DNA of 64,000 nucleotides, from the NCBI GenBank assembly GCA_021768185.1, contig JAETNP010000010.1:1-64000 (forward strand). The letters run 5' to 3'. Numbering within the stretch: position 1 is the first letter of the stretch; each line of letters starts with the position of its first letter. The stretch comes from Oscillospiraceae bacterium (GTDB lineage Bacteria > Bacillota > Clostridia > Oscillospirales > Oscillospiraceae). Below the pieces are notes generated by a model. That model worked only from the letters and a program-made list of their open reading frames with translations. It made no database searches and was not told the origin of the DNA. Both the position numbers and the translations under genes were made by a program. Below, piece by piece: positions 42,283 through 50,773 of the stretch.

Positions 42283-42374
42283 GATTTCAGCTGTTTTGCT
42301 CGCCGCCGTAAACGGCGGCAACCGCAAAACATGGCATATATCACTTCCGACCTTTCGGTTCGGAAGTGATACTA
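42283..42374. repeat. Structured dispersed repeat, family B copy 2
   Basis: GCTGTTTTGC, inner hairpin CGCCGCCGT-AA-ACGGCGGC, then CCGCAAAAC-ATGGCATATATC and a third hairpin ACTTCCGACC/TTCGGAAGT. It lies between the divergent GH3 and DeoR genes. Confidence 0.75.
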
Positions 42375-42426
42375 TGTTTTTTGTAACAAAAATTCCGGGG
42401 AAACCGGGTTTAATGCAGGTTTTCCC

Positions 42427-42456
42427 TTGCCATTTCCCCAGGGGATGTGTTAAGAT
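42427..42456 (+). promoter_or_regulatory. Promoter of the DeoR gene
   Basis: TTGCCA (42427-42432), 18 bp, TAAGAT (42451-42456). Its spacer contains CCCCAGGGG, a small palindrome that could be a regulator site. Confidence 0.55.
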
Positions 42457-42525
42457 AAGAAAAAGCTGCCTGTTGGGGACACGCGCGGGACAGGGGTGGA
42501 AAATAAGACTTGAGGTCCACGATCC

Positions 42526-43302
42526 ATGAAACAGAGTAAGTATGTGATTGCAAAGCGCCGGGAGTACATCCTGAACTATTTGCGGGAGAATGGAGAGACG
42601 CGGGTAGAACGGCTCAGCGAGCTGTGTCAGGTATCCGCGCTGACCATCCGCCGGGACCTGACCGCGCTGGAGGAGATCCACGCGGTACAGCGCAGCTTTG
42701 GCAGCGTCCAGCTGGCGGCAAGTTCGGCCTATCCCGTCGCCTTTGAGGAAAAAGCCATCGCCAACCACCAGGAAAAGGTCCGGATCGCCGCCGAGGCCGG
42801 TAAATACATCCCCGACGGCGCAACCGCCTTCATGAACTCCGGTACCACCGTCCTCCAGGTGCTCAAGGAGATCCGGGGCCGGAACGTCACCGTCGTGACC
42901 AACAACGCCCTGGCCTACCGGTACTGTGAGCAGAGCGAGGCACAGATCATCTGTACAGGCGGGACCTATTCGGACCTGACGAAATCCTATGTGGGGGACT
43001 TCGCCGGCGAGATTGTGGAGAAAATCTACGCCGACGTCTGCATCCTGGGCGTCAACGGCATCAGTGCCAGCAGCGGACTGACCACCTGCGTTCTGGCGGA
43101 GACCATGATCAACCAGAAGATGTCCGAGCGCTGCCTGGGCAAGGTCATCGTTGTGGCGGACGGAAGCAAGGTGGGCCGGACATACAGCTTCGTCAGCCTC
43201 AAGCCCACCCAGGTGGATCTGCTGATCACGGACGCCAGCGCGGACGGGGAAGAGATCGAGCGCCTGCGCAGTCTGGGCGTGGAGATCGTCATTATGGATT
43301 AG
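42526..43302 (+). CDS. DeoR-family regulator
   Basis: A 258-aa protein with the DeoR HTH (RREYILNYLRENGETRVERLSEL, SALTIRRDLTALEE) and a sugar-phosphate-binding sensor domain (FMNSGTTVLQVLKEI, GVNGISASSGLTT). Members usually respond to a phosphorylated sugar intermediate. By position it should control the GH3 gene and/or the leftward fucosidase operon. It ends at a shared terminator with the epimerase gene. Confidence 0.92.
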   Translation: MKQSKYVIAKRREYILNYLRENGETRVERLSELCQVSALTIRRDLTALEEIHAVQRSFGSVQLAASSAYPVAFEEKAIANHQEKVRIAAEAGKYIPDGATAFMNSGTTVLQVLKEIRGRNVTVVTNNALAYRYCEQSEAQIICTGGTYSDLTKSYVGDFAGEIVEKIYADVCILGVNGISASSGLTTCVLAETMINQKMSERCLGKVIVVADGSKVGRTYSFVSLKPTQVDLLITDASADGEEIERLRSLGVEIVIMD

Positions 43303-43314
43303 ACCGGGATACAG

Positions 43315-43353
43315 AATCTCCAATCACAGGGCTCTGCCCTGTGATTGGAGATT
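43315..43353. terminator. Bidirectional terminator between deoR and the epimerase gene
   Basis: AATCTCCAATCACAGGGC pairs perfectly with its complement around TCT; T run on the + strand. Confidence 0.9.
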
Positions 43354-43356
43354 TTT

Positions 43357-44244
43357 TTATGAAGATTCCCGGCTCTGCGTACCGCCGGATACGCCCTGCC
43401 GGTACTGCTGCTCCAGCCAGCGCTTCGCATCCGCCACGGCCTCTCTGCCGCCGGTTTCGGCGTCGTACCACATCTCCACCATGTAGGGACCGGTATAACC
43501 CAGCCGCTCCAGCTGCCCGAACCGCTTGGGGAAATCCACGCAGCCCGTGCCGAAGGGTACGCACTTGAACTTGCCCTCGAAGCCATCCCTTACCGCCAGG
43601 GTGTCCTTCAGATGTACCGCGACGATGCTGTCCACGCCCCGGGCCAGCTCAAAGTCCACGTCGTTCTCCGGCCAGGCGCTGATGTTGCCCAGGTCCGGAT
43701 AGACCTTGTACCACGGGCTGCGGAACATGGCCTCGTAGGCCATGTGCTTGGAGATGGAGTTGATGAACGCGGTGTCCATGATCTCCATGGCCAGCATGAC
43801 CTGCTTCCGGGCGGCCCGCTCCACGGACCACGCCATCCCCTCCCGGAACAGCCGGACCGATTCCGGTGTGGACGGTTCATAGTACACGTCGTACCCCGCC
43901 AGCTGGATCACCCGGATGCCCATGGCCACGGCAAAGTCGATGGCCTGGTCCATGATCCTGCGGGCGCGCTCCCGGACGGCGGTGTCCCTGCTTCCGAAGG
44001 GGAAGCGGCGGTGGGCGCTCAGGCACATGGACTGGAAGCCGATGCCCGTCTCAAAGCAGACCCGGCGCAGCTCCTCCACCTGCTCTTTGGACCACTCCAG
44101 CCGGGCCAGCCGCCCGTCGGACTCGTCGATGCTGATCTCCATGAAGTCGAACCCCAGCTCCTTTGCCGTGCGCAGCCTGTCCGCCCAGCTGTCCGCGGGG
44201 TCCAGCGCCTTTTCATACAGACCCAGAAGATGTTTTCCCAGCAT
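43357..44244 (-). CDS. UlaE/SgbU-like sugar-phosphate epimerase
   Basis: A 295-aa xylose-isomerase-like TIM barrel. Start LGLYEKALDPADSWADRL and FDFMEISIDESD match L-ribulose/L-xylulose-5-phosphate 3-epimerases of the UlaE group; metal ligands sit in AMEIMDT, YPDLGNISAW, HLKDT and MVEMW. Last gene of an eight-gene leftward operon, 6 bp after the kinase stop. The activity on a ketopentose or ketohexose phosphate is inferred; the substrate is uncertain because no UlaD decarboxylase accompanies it. Confidence 0.82.
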   Translation of the reverse strand: MLGKHLLGLYEKALDPADSWADRLRTAKELGFDFMEISIDESDGRLARLEWSKEQVEELRRVCFETGIGFQSMCLSAHRRFPFGSRDTAVRERARRIMDQAIDFAVAMGIRVIQLAGYDVYYEPSTPESVRLFREGMAWSVERAARKQVMLAMEIMDTAFINSISKHMAYEAMFRSPWYKVYPDLGNISAWPENDVDFELARGVDSIVAVHLKDTLAVRDGFEGKFKCVPFGTGCVDFPKRFGQLERLGYTGPYMVEMWYDAETGGREAVADAKRWLEQQYRQGVSGGTQSRESS

Positions 44245-44250
44245 GGCCGC

Positions 44251-45318
44251 TTACCGTTTCACCCGGGCGCTGCCGCCGTTTGCCAGGGCCTCCGCCTCCG
44301 CCCGGGTGACCAGATTCCAGTCGTTGCGGATGGTGTGGCACAGGGCGGAATACGCCGCGGCAAAGTCGATGACCTCCTGGTCCTTCCGGCCCTCCAGCAT
44401 CCCGTAGATCAGGGCGGAGGCAAAGCTGTCCCCGCCGCCCACGCGGTCGTTGATCTCGATGTTTTCATATTTCCTGGAGACAAAGAAGCCGTTCCTGGTC
44501 ATCATGCAGCCCTGCCAGTTGTTCAGCAGCGCCGTCTTCACCTCCCGCAGGCTGGTGCCCACAGCGCGGATATGGGGGTACTTCTCTATCACCTTCTCCG
44601 CCACCTTCCGGTAGTTTATGGGGTCGATGGAGGAGAAGTTTTCGTCGGTATTGTCGGCCTTGATGCCCAGCATCGTGTCGAAATCCTCCTCGTTGCCCAG
44701 GATGACGTCGATATAGGGCATGAGCGATTCCGCCGCCCGCCGCGCGTCCTCCTTGCTCCACAGCGTTCCCCGGTAGTTCAGGTCGTAGCTGGTGACCGCG
44801 CCGTTCTCCTTTGCGGCCTTCAGGGCGGCCAGGACCTCCGAGGCCGTGTGCTCGCCCAGGGCGGTCACAATGCCGGTGGTGTGGAACCAGCGGGTGTCAA
44901 GGACCGCTTTCCAGTCGATGTCCCCGGGCTGGATATAGCTCAGGGCGCTGTGGCCCCGGTCATAGATCTGATAGCTGGGCCTGGGGCCGATGCCCACCTC
45001 CACGAAGGCCAGGCCGTTGCGGACGCGGCCGATCTTGTCGAAGGGCTCCACCACCACGTTGGACATGTCCACGCCGTACATCCTGGCGTGGTTGACAATG
45101 TAGCTCCCCGTCCAGTTGTCCACCAGCTTGGTCACGTAGGCCGTCCGCAGCTTGGGCATCAAACGCTCGACGCTCAGGTTGGAGATGTTGACGCAGCAGT
45201 TCAGCTCCGCGGCGGCGATGCCCAGGTGCAGCTCCTCGGACTGTCCCAGCCGGTCGTGCCCCGGGGGCGTGAGCCGGATATTGGGCTCGCCGAAGCTCAT
45301 GAAATCGTATTTTGCCAT
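44251..45318 (-). CDS. PfkB sugar kinase, KDG-kinase-like
   Basis: A 355-aa ribokinase-family kinase. It starts MAKYDFMSFGEPNIRLTPPG and ends its catalytic loop with NDRVGGGDSFASALIYG, a GGGD form common in 2-keto-3-deoxygluconate kinases instead of GAGD. Start 45318 follows GGAGGACACACC; the longer frame upstream has no homology. It would phosphorylate a keto-acid or ketose produced inside the cell. No KDPG aldolase is adjacent. Confidence 0.82.
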   Translation of the reverse strand: MAKYDFMSFGEPNIRLTPPGHDRLGQSEELHLGIAAAELNCCVNISNLSVERLMPKLRTAYVTKLVDNWTGSYIVNHARMYGVDMSNVVVEPFDKIGRVRNGLAFVEVGIGPRPSYQIYDRGHSALSYIQPGDIDWKAVLDTRWFHTTGIVTALGEHTASEVLAALKAAKENGAVTSYDLNYRGTLWSKEDARRAAESLMPYIDVILGNEEDFDTMLGIKADNTDENFSSIDPINYRKVAEKVIEKYPHIRAVGTSLREVKTALLNNWQGCMMTRNGFFVSRKYENIEINDRVGGGDSFASALIYGMLEGRKDQEVIDFAAAYSALCHTIRNDWNLVTRAEAEALANGGSARVKR

Positions 45319-45331
45319 GGTGTGTCCTCCG

Positions 45332-46435
45332 TTACAGCATGGAACGGAAGGGGATATTCTGGGGCGCCTCGAAGCAGTCCTCAAATCCCCGGCGGTGGTG
45401 ATAGGCCGGCTTATCCTTGTCCGTCGGGTAGACGTACTTGCCGCCCACCTCCCAGAAGAAGGGGTGGAACTGATAGCCCAGACGGTCCTTCTTCATGTCG
45501 TACAGGACCTTGATCTCGCCGACGTCCGCCATGAAGTTGGTCCACACGTCGTAGTGAATGGGGATGACCACCTTGCAGCGCAGGGCCTCCGCCATCCGCA
45601 GGATGTCCACGGAGGTCATCTTGTCCGCCATGCCCACCGGGTTCTCGCCGTAGGAGCCGAAGGCCACGTCGATGTCGTAGTCCTTGCCGTGCTTGGCAAA
45701 GTAGATGGAGTAGTGGGAGTCGCCGGAGTGGTAGATGTTCCCGCCGGAGGTCTTCAGCAGGTAGTTGACCGCCTTGTCGTCCATGTCCGTGGGGCACACG
45801 CCGGTGAGCTCCTCCCGGTCGGGACCGGTGGAGTCCGTCGTGACCAGGCAGGTGCGGTCAAAGGAGTCCAGGCAGACAATCTCGATATCCTTCACCTTGA
45901 TGACGTCGCCGGGCTTCACGGTGATGCAGCGCTCGGCGGGAACGCCCCAATTGATCCAGGTCTCCACGCTCTTCTTGGGGCCGATAAAGGGGACGGGGAT
46001 CTCCTTCCCGTTCTCATCGGTGGTGGTCATGCCGCTCTGCAGGACGTGGGCGGCCCACTCCGCGCTCATGTGGTCCTGATGGTAATGGGTGGCCAGCACG
46101 GCGTCCACCTGCTTGAACCCGAAGGGGTCGAACACAAAGGGCACCGCCCGCAGATTGGGCTGCATCCGGCGGCCGCCGCACATGTTCGCCATCTGGTGGC
46201 CCACCTTCATCTTGTCGTCGCCGTGGGTGCGCTTGCCGTTGCCGCACCAGAGGTCGATGGTGATATTGGCTCCCCCGGCGGTCTTCATCCAGATGCCCGT
46301 GCAGCCCAGCCACCACATGGCCACCGTGCCGGGGGCCACTACTTCGTTTTCAATGTCCTCGTTGAGCCAGGTCCCCCACTCGGGGAACGTGCTCATGATC
46401 CACTTCTCACGGGTCATTTCTGAAACTTTGCTCAT
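45332..46435 (-). CDS. UlaG-like metallo-beta-lactamase-fold lactonase
   Basis: A 367-aa protein. The metal motif H117-YH-QDH at 117-122 (THYHQDH), HSGDSHYS and PIHYD match UlaG, the L-ascorbate-6-phosphate lactonase. It begins with the UlaG-like [27 protein letters not shown]. In the known pathway UlaG opens a lactone phosphate; here its neighbours (ABC import, fucosidase, PfkB kinase) differ from the ula PTS operon, so a different lactone is likely. AAGGAGGAGGGACCAAGCG precedes the ATG. Confidence 0.88.
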   Translation of the reverse strand: MSKVSEMTREKWIMSTFPEWGTWLNEDIENEVVAPGTVAMWWLGCTGIWMKTAGGANITIDLWCGNGKRTHGDDKMKVGHQMANMCGGRRMQPNLRAVPFVFDPFGFKQVDAVLATHYHQDHMSAEWAAHVLQSGMTTTDENGKEIPVPFIGPKKSVETWINWGVPAERCITVKPGDVIKVKDIEIVCLDSFDRTCLVTTDSTGPDREELTGVCPTDMDDKAVNYLLKTSGGNIYHSGDSHYSIYFAKHGKDYDIDVAFGSYGENPVGMADKMTSVDILRMAEALRCKVVIPIHYDVWTNFMADVGEIKVLYDMKKDRLGYQFHPFFWEVGGKYVYPTDKDKPAYHHRRGFEDCFEAPQNIPFRSML

Positions 46436-46453
46436 CGCTTGGTCCCTCCTCCT

Positions 46454-47503
46454 TTATTTTTCGACAGTATACAGTGCGATCTCATCGGTCTCGCGGTTGG
46501 CGGACACGATTACGTCCTCCCCGCGGCTGTTGACAAAATGGAATACATTGGCGCTGCCGCAGTCCCGATCGATCCGCTCCGTCCGCCAGCACCCCTGCTC
46601 CCAGCGCACCAGCAGCAGGTCGCGTACCCCCTTCCGGTGCCCCACCAGCCACACCGGCTCGCCCTGTATCCGGCAGGCCCAGGTGGCGTGGAGCATTTCC
46701 AAAGGCTCCGGGTATTCCCAGACCTTTTCGTAGACGCCCTCCGCGTTCTTATGGCAGATGTACAGCCGGTCGCCGTGGAAGGGGGCAATGCACCCCAGCT
46801 CCGGCTCCCCGTCGCCGTCGAAGTCCATCAGCACGGCGTCGCTGATCGGCTGGTCGTACAGCTGCCTGATCTCCCACGTTCCCTCCGGGTCCGCCGGAGG
46901 CACAAACTGGAATATGCCCTCGTCGCAGGCCACGAGCCCCGTCTGGATGCCGTGATCGCAATAGGTGCTGTAGCCGTGGTTGTGGCCCATGCCCTCCTTC
47001 AGGAGCGCCACGGGAAGGGGATGGTCCTCGTCATAGGCTGTCAGGTCCTCCGGGAGGACCGCCGCGTAGACGCGGCCGGGCTGTGTCCAGTCGTCCTTGT
47101 ACGCGTGACCGCTCTTCAGGCAGCAGATCAGAAGATACACGGTCCCGTTCCGCTCCAGCAGCCCGAAGCGGTGAACAAAGGGGGCGCTGACCAGCGTCCG
47201 GATCTTCCAGTCGTTCTCCCCCCGCCGGACGGCGAGAACGATCTTTGCTTCGGCGGAGTCGTTGGGAGAATAGAACCTGTGGGTCGCCAGGAACTGGTCC
47301 TCCCGTCCCGGGACCTGTACCATGGTCATGACCCCGCCCGGCTCCGTCCAGACGGTCTCCAGCCGCTCGCCGTCCTCGCTGAACAGATAGCAGGGGTCGT
47401 GCTTCTCGGCGGCCACCAGAAATTGCTGCTGCCCCTCCCGGCGCATGGGCGCGATGGAATAGCATTTGGAGAGGGTGCAGATCGACTTTTTTGTAAACTT
47501 CAC
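46454..47503 (-). CDS. FG-GAP/VCBS-like beta-propeller protein
   Basis: About 349 aa without a signal peptide. It has repeated blade-like segments with tryptophan and a single calcium-type loop MDFDGDGEPELGC as in FG-GAP repeats. Start GTG 47503 follows AGGAGGAAGACTGCT. I cannot name a function. In its operon it sits between the fucosidase and lactonase genes, so a cytosolic glycan-binding, lyase or chaperone-like role is possible. A propeller enzyme such as an unusual epimerase or oligosaccharide-processing protein is not excluded. Confidence 0.6.
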   Translation of the reverse strand: MKFTKKSICTLSKCYSIAPMRREGQQQFLVAAEKHDPCYLFSEDGERLETVWTEPGGVMTMVQVPGREDQFLATHRFYSPNDSAEAKIVLAVRRGENDWKIRTLVSAPFVHRFGLLERNGTVYLLICCLKSGHAYKDDWTQPGRVYAAVLPEDLTAYDEDHPLPVALLKEGMGHNHGYSTYCDHGIQTGLVACDEGIFQFVPPADPEGTWEIRQLYDQPISDAVLMDFDGDGEPELGCIAPFHGDRLYICHKNAEGVYEKVWEYPEPLEMLHATWACRIQGEPVWLVGHRKGVRDLLLVRWEQGCWRTERIDRDCGSANVFHFVNSRGEDVIVSANRETDEIALYTVEK

Positions 47504-47516
47504 AGCAGTCTTCCTC

Positions 47517-48845
47517 CTATTCCGCGCCAAGTCCGGCGGCCTTGAACGCCAGTGCGCAGGGGTCGTCCCGGCCTTCGATCCGGAGCGTGCAGCCGCCGCC
47601 CTCCGCCTCGCAGCGGAACTTTACCTTGGGGTCCAGCGCCGTCAGGCAGGCCGGCAGGTTGGGGATGGTTACGGAAAATGCCTCCTGGGGAACCTTTGTC
47701 AGAAGCACATAGAGATCGGCCCCCTTTACGGTGAAGTGGACCTCACAGCCGCCGGTCTGGAAGGACTCCCGGCTGCAGATGCGGGTGCCGTAAATGGCCT
47801 CGCCGTTGACCTGCAGCCACTGCCCCAGCGCCAGCAGACGGTCCTGCTGCCAGTCGGGGATGGTGCCGTCCGCCCGGGGACCCACGTTGATGAGCAGATT
47901 CCCGTTGTTGGCCACGGTGGAGACCAGCAGGTCGATCAGATCCCGCCGGGAAATGGCGTTGCTCTCGTTCTCCATCTGGTTGTAGCCGAAGGACAGCCCC
48001 AGTCCGCGGCACATCTCCCATTTTTCCTGCCGGGAGGACTCGCCGGAGCGGTACTCCTTGGTCAGATACCCGTGATAAAAGCCGCTGAAGCGGTCGTTGA
48101 CCACCGCGTCCTCGTTGGCATTGTAGTAGTGGGCCAGCAGATGCTTGAGGTGCTCCTCACCGGCGGCGGGCCAGCCCACGTCGTTCCAGAACAGGGACGG
48201 ATGGTAGGCGTCGATCAGCTCCCGGCTCTGGGAGTAGACGTAGTCCGCGTAGGCGTAGGTGGGAGGACAGTAGGTGCTGATGTGCTGCTTGCTGAACACC
48301 GGTTCGTCGTTGAAGCGCCAGTTGAGATAGCCGGAGTAGTACAGGCCCATCCGCATATCCGTCTTCGCCACCTCCCGGCACAGCTCTCCCGTGATGTCCC
48401 GCATGGGGCCCCGCCGGTCGGAGGAGAAATCCGTGTATTTGGAGGGGAACAGACAGAAGCCGTCGTGGTGCTTGGTTACCAGCACCACATACCGGGCCCC
48501 GGCCTGCCGGAAGAGCCGCACCCACTCCTGGGGGTCCCAGCGCTCCGCCTTCCACATGTCCACAAAGTTCTCATAAGGAAAGTTTTTCCCGTAGGTCTTG
48601 ATGTGGTGCTCATAGGTGGGTCCCTCGCCCACCCGGACGGAGTTGGCGTACCATTCCGCATAGGGATTGTTGGTGTACCAGTCGTACTCCGTGGGGATCT
48701 CCCCCAGCTGGAAGGAGGGATTGGCGTAGGCCGGCACCGAGTAGGCGCCCCAGTGGATGAAAATGCCCAGCTTGCAGTCCTCGTACCACTGGGGAATTGG
48801 TCTGGCATTCAGAGAATCCCATTCTGCGAAATATTTTTTCTTCAT
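47517..48845 (-). CDS. GH29 alpha-L-fucosidase
   Basis: About 442 aa, cytosolic. Family signatures: GIFIHWGAYSVPAY, VTKHHDGFCLF and the nucleophile Asp in LFWNDVGWP (residue 222 from this start). NGNLLINVGPRADGTIPD is typical of GH29, followed by a C-terminal beta-sandwich. The ATG at 48845 is 11 bp after AGGAGG; another ATG at 48854 is only 2 bp after it. It should release L-fucose from an imported fucosylated oligosaccharide. Confidence 0.92.
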   Translation of the reverse strand: MKKKYFAEWDSLNARPIPQWYEDCKLGIFIHWGAYSVPAYANPSFQLGEIPTEYDWYTNNPYAEWYANSVRVGEGPTYEHHIKTYGKNFPYENFVDMWKAERWDPQEWVRLFRQAGARYVVLVTKHHDGFCLFPSKYTDFSSDRRGPMRDITGELCREVAKTDMRMGLYYSGYLNWRFNDEPVFSKQHISTYCPPTYAYADYVYSQSRELIDAYHPSLFWNDVGWPAAGEEHLKHLLAHYYNANEDAVVNDRFSGFYHGYLTKEYRSGESSRQEKWEMCRGLGLSFGYNQMENESNAISRRDLIDLLVSTVANNGNLLINVGPRADGTIPDWQQDRLLALGQWLQVNGEAIYGTRICSRESFQTGGCEVHFTVKGADLYVLLTKVPQEAFSVTIPNLPACLTALDPKVKFRCEAEGGGCTLRIEGRDDPCALAFKAAGLGAE

Positions 48846-48880
48846 TGTTTGCATATCCTCCTGAAAACAAGTGGAAAGGT

Positions 48881-49711
48881 TTAGCCCTTTACTGCGCCTG
48901 CGATGCCGCTGACAAAGTACTTCTGGAACATCAGATAGATCAGGAACACGGGCAGGATGGAGATCAGTACGCCCGCGTTCAGCAGACCGTAGTCCACCGT
49001 GAATTCACCAAAGAAGCTCAGCAGGCCGTTGGGCACCGTCTTCATGGTGTCGTTGGTAATGAGGACGCTCTGCAGCATGAACTCGTTCCAGGTATACAGG
49101 AAGTCCATGATGACGGCGGAGGCGATGGCCGGCTTGGACAGCGGCATGATGATGGTGGCGTAGAGACGGAGATTGCTGCACCCGTCGATGCGGGCCGCCT
49201 CGTCCAGCTCCTTCGGGATACTGGTGAAAAATCCCCGGAACACCATCGTCGCCAGTGGGATGCCGAAGCCGATGTAAGTCAGGATCAGGCAGAGGTAGGT
49301 GTTGGTCAGATGCAGGCGGGAGTAGACCAGGTTCAGGGGGATCAGAGCGATCTGCTGGGGCAGCATCATGCCCACCAGTACAAAGATGAAGATGCCCCTG
49401 CTGTGCCTGATGCCCAACCTCGTCAGCGCGAAGGCCAGCAGAGAGGAAAACAGTACGCTCAGCGGCACCTTGATGAGGCAGACGATGAGGCCGTTTTTGA
49501 TGTACATGCCCAGGCGTCCCTCCACCCAGGCGTCCCGGTAGTTGTGCCACTGCAGCTTCTCCGGCAGCTCAAAGAGCCCCAGACCGCTGAAAAAGTCGGT
49601 GCTGCTCTTGACCGAGGTGAACATAACGGTGATGACCGGTATGAGCCATATCAGCGCCAGAATCGTCAGGCCGGCGTACAGCACAATCTTGCTGCTTAAC
49701 TTCTGTTTCAT
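48881..49711 (-). CDS. Sugar ABC transporter permease (MalG-type)
   Basis: A 276-aa CUT1 permease with six membrane segments and the EAA loop (ELDEAARIDGCSNLRLYATIIMP). It ends FQKYFVSGIAGAVKG. It pairs with the permease encoded 9 bp upstream. No ATPase gene is in the operon. Confidence 0.93.
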   Translation of the reverse strand: MKQKLSSKIVLYAGLTILALIWLIPVITVMFTSVKSSTDFFSGLGLFELPEKLQWHNYRDAWVEGRLGMYIKNGLIVCLIKVPLSVLFSSLLAFALTRLGIRHSRGIFIFVLVGMMLPQQIALIPLNLVYSRLHLTNTYLCLILTYIGFGIPLATMVFRGFFTSIPKELDEAARIDGCSNLRLYATIIMPLSKPAIASAVIMDFLYTWNEFMLQSVLITNDTMKTVPNGLLSFFGEFTVDYGLLNAGVLISILPVFLIYLMFQKYFVSGIAGAVKG

Positions 49712-49720
49712 AGAGCCGTC

Positions 49721-50584
49721 TTACTCCTCCTTTGTCGAATAGAGGACATAAGGCACGATAATGACCATCATCACCAGCATCATGATGGACGCAATCGCGC
49801 TGCCGATGCCCAGGTTGGTATACGAGAAGGTCTGCGCGTACATATAGGAGGCCAGCGTCTGGGTGGAGTTCACCGGGCCGCCGTTGGTCATGACGTAAAC
49901 CACGTCGTAGACCTTCATGGACGCAATGGTCAGGGTGGCGAACACGATGATAAAGGTCTCCTTCAGCTGGGGGATCGTGATATGGAAGAACAGGGATGCC
50001 TTGTTCGCGCCGTCCACCTCCGCTGCCTCGTACAGCTCCTTCGGCACGCCCTGCAGGCCCGCCAGGAAGTATAGCATCGGCTGGCCGATGCCCTGCCAGA
50101 GGGCGGCGATAAAGACGCAGTACAGCGCGATCTTCGGCTCGGACAGCCACACGATGCTCAGGTCCTCCAGATGCAGCAGGCGCAGCAGCTCGTCCAGGAA
50201 GCCGATGTTGGGGTTGTAGATCCATCTCCATACGATGCCGATCACCACCCAGGAGAGCATATACGGGAAATAGAAAATCGCCCGGTAGACCACTCTCCCC
50301 CGGAACTTCCGGTTCAGCGCAACGGCCAGCAGCAGTGCGATGGTCATGGTGAAGGCGATGGTCAGCACGATCCAGATCAGGTTGTTTTTCAGCGCGATCC
50401 GGAATACCTGGTCCTTGGTAAACAGATTGACGTAGTTGTTCAGACCCACAAAGGTCTTTTCCCCCAAGCCGTTCCATTTGAACAGGCTCAGGTACAGTGA
50501 ATACAGTGTCGGCGCAACGACGATCGCACAGTAGACCACCATGGCCGGGACCATAAACAGGTACCTTGTTTTCTTTTGCTTCAA
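49721..50584 (-). CDS. Sugar ABC transporter permease (MalF/UgpA-type)
   Basis: A 287-aa CUT1 permease with EAA loop ELYEAAEVDGANKASLFFHITIP. I chose TTG 50584 as start because GAGAGGAGGAAAATC is directly upstream and the protein then begins KQKKTRYLFMVPAM, the usual family start. The longer open frame crosses a terminator hairpin. Confidence 0.92.
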   Translation of the reverse strand: MKQKKTRYLFMVPAMVVYCAIVVAPTLYSLYLSLFKWNGLGEKTFVGLNNYVNLFTKDQVFRIALKNNLIWIVLTIAFTMTIALLLAVALNRKFRGRVVYRAIFYFPYMLSWVVIGIVWRWIYNPNIGFLDELLRLLHLEDLSIVWLSEPKIALYCVFIAALWQGIGQPMLYFLAGLQGVPKELYEAAEVDGANKASLFFHITIPQLKETFIIVFATLTIASMKVYDVVYVMTNGGPVNSTQTLASYMYAQTFSYTNLGIGSAIASIMMLVMMVIIVPYVLYSTKEE

Positions 50585-50659
50585 AGATTTTCCTCCTCTC
50601 GACTCCATTCCTTTGGGGCTCCGCCGGAATATTCCGTCAAGGGCGGTCCGGCGGAAAAA

Positions 50660-50703
50660 GGATGCTCTGGACATCGCGCCGTATGCATATGTCCAGAGCA
50701 TCC
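50660..50703 (-). terminator. Attenuating terminator after the binding-protein gene
   Basis: A perfect 15-bp stem (50660-50674 with 50689-50703; arm GGATGCTCTGGACAT); on the minus strand TTTTT follows. Partial termination here would yield more binding protein than permease. Confidence 0.8.
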
Positions 50704-50773
50704 GCTGCTATTCATTTACGCGCCGCCTCGCAGGCATACGGCGCCTGCGGCGGGGCGTCCGGTCAAAGAGGGC

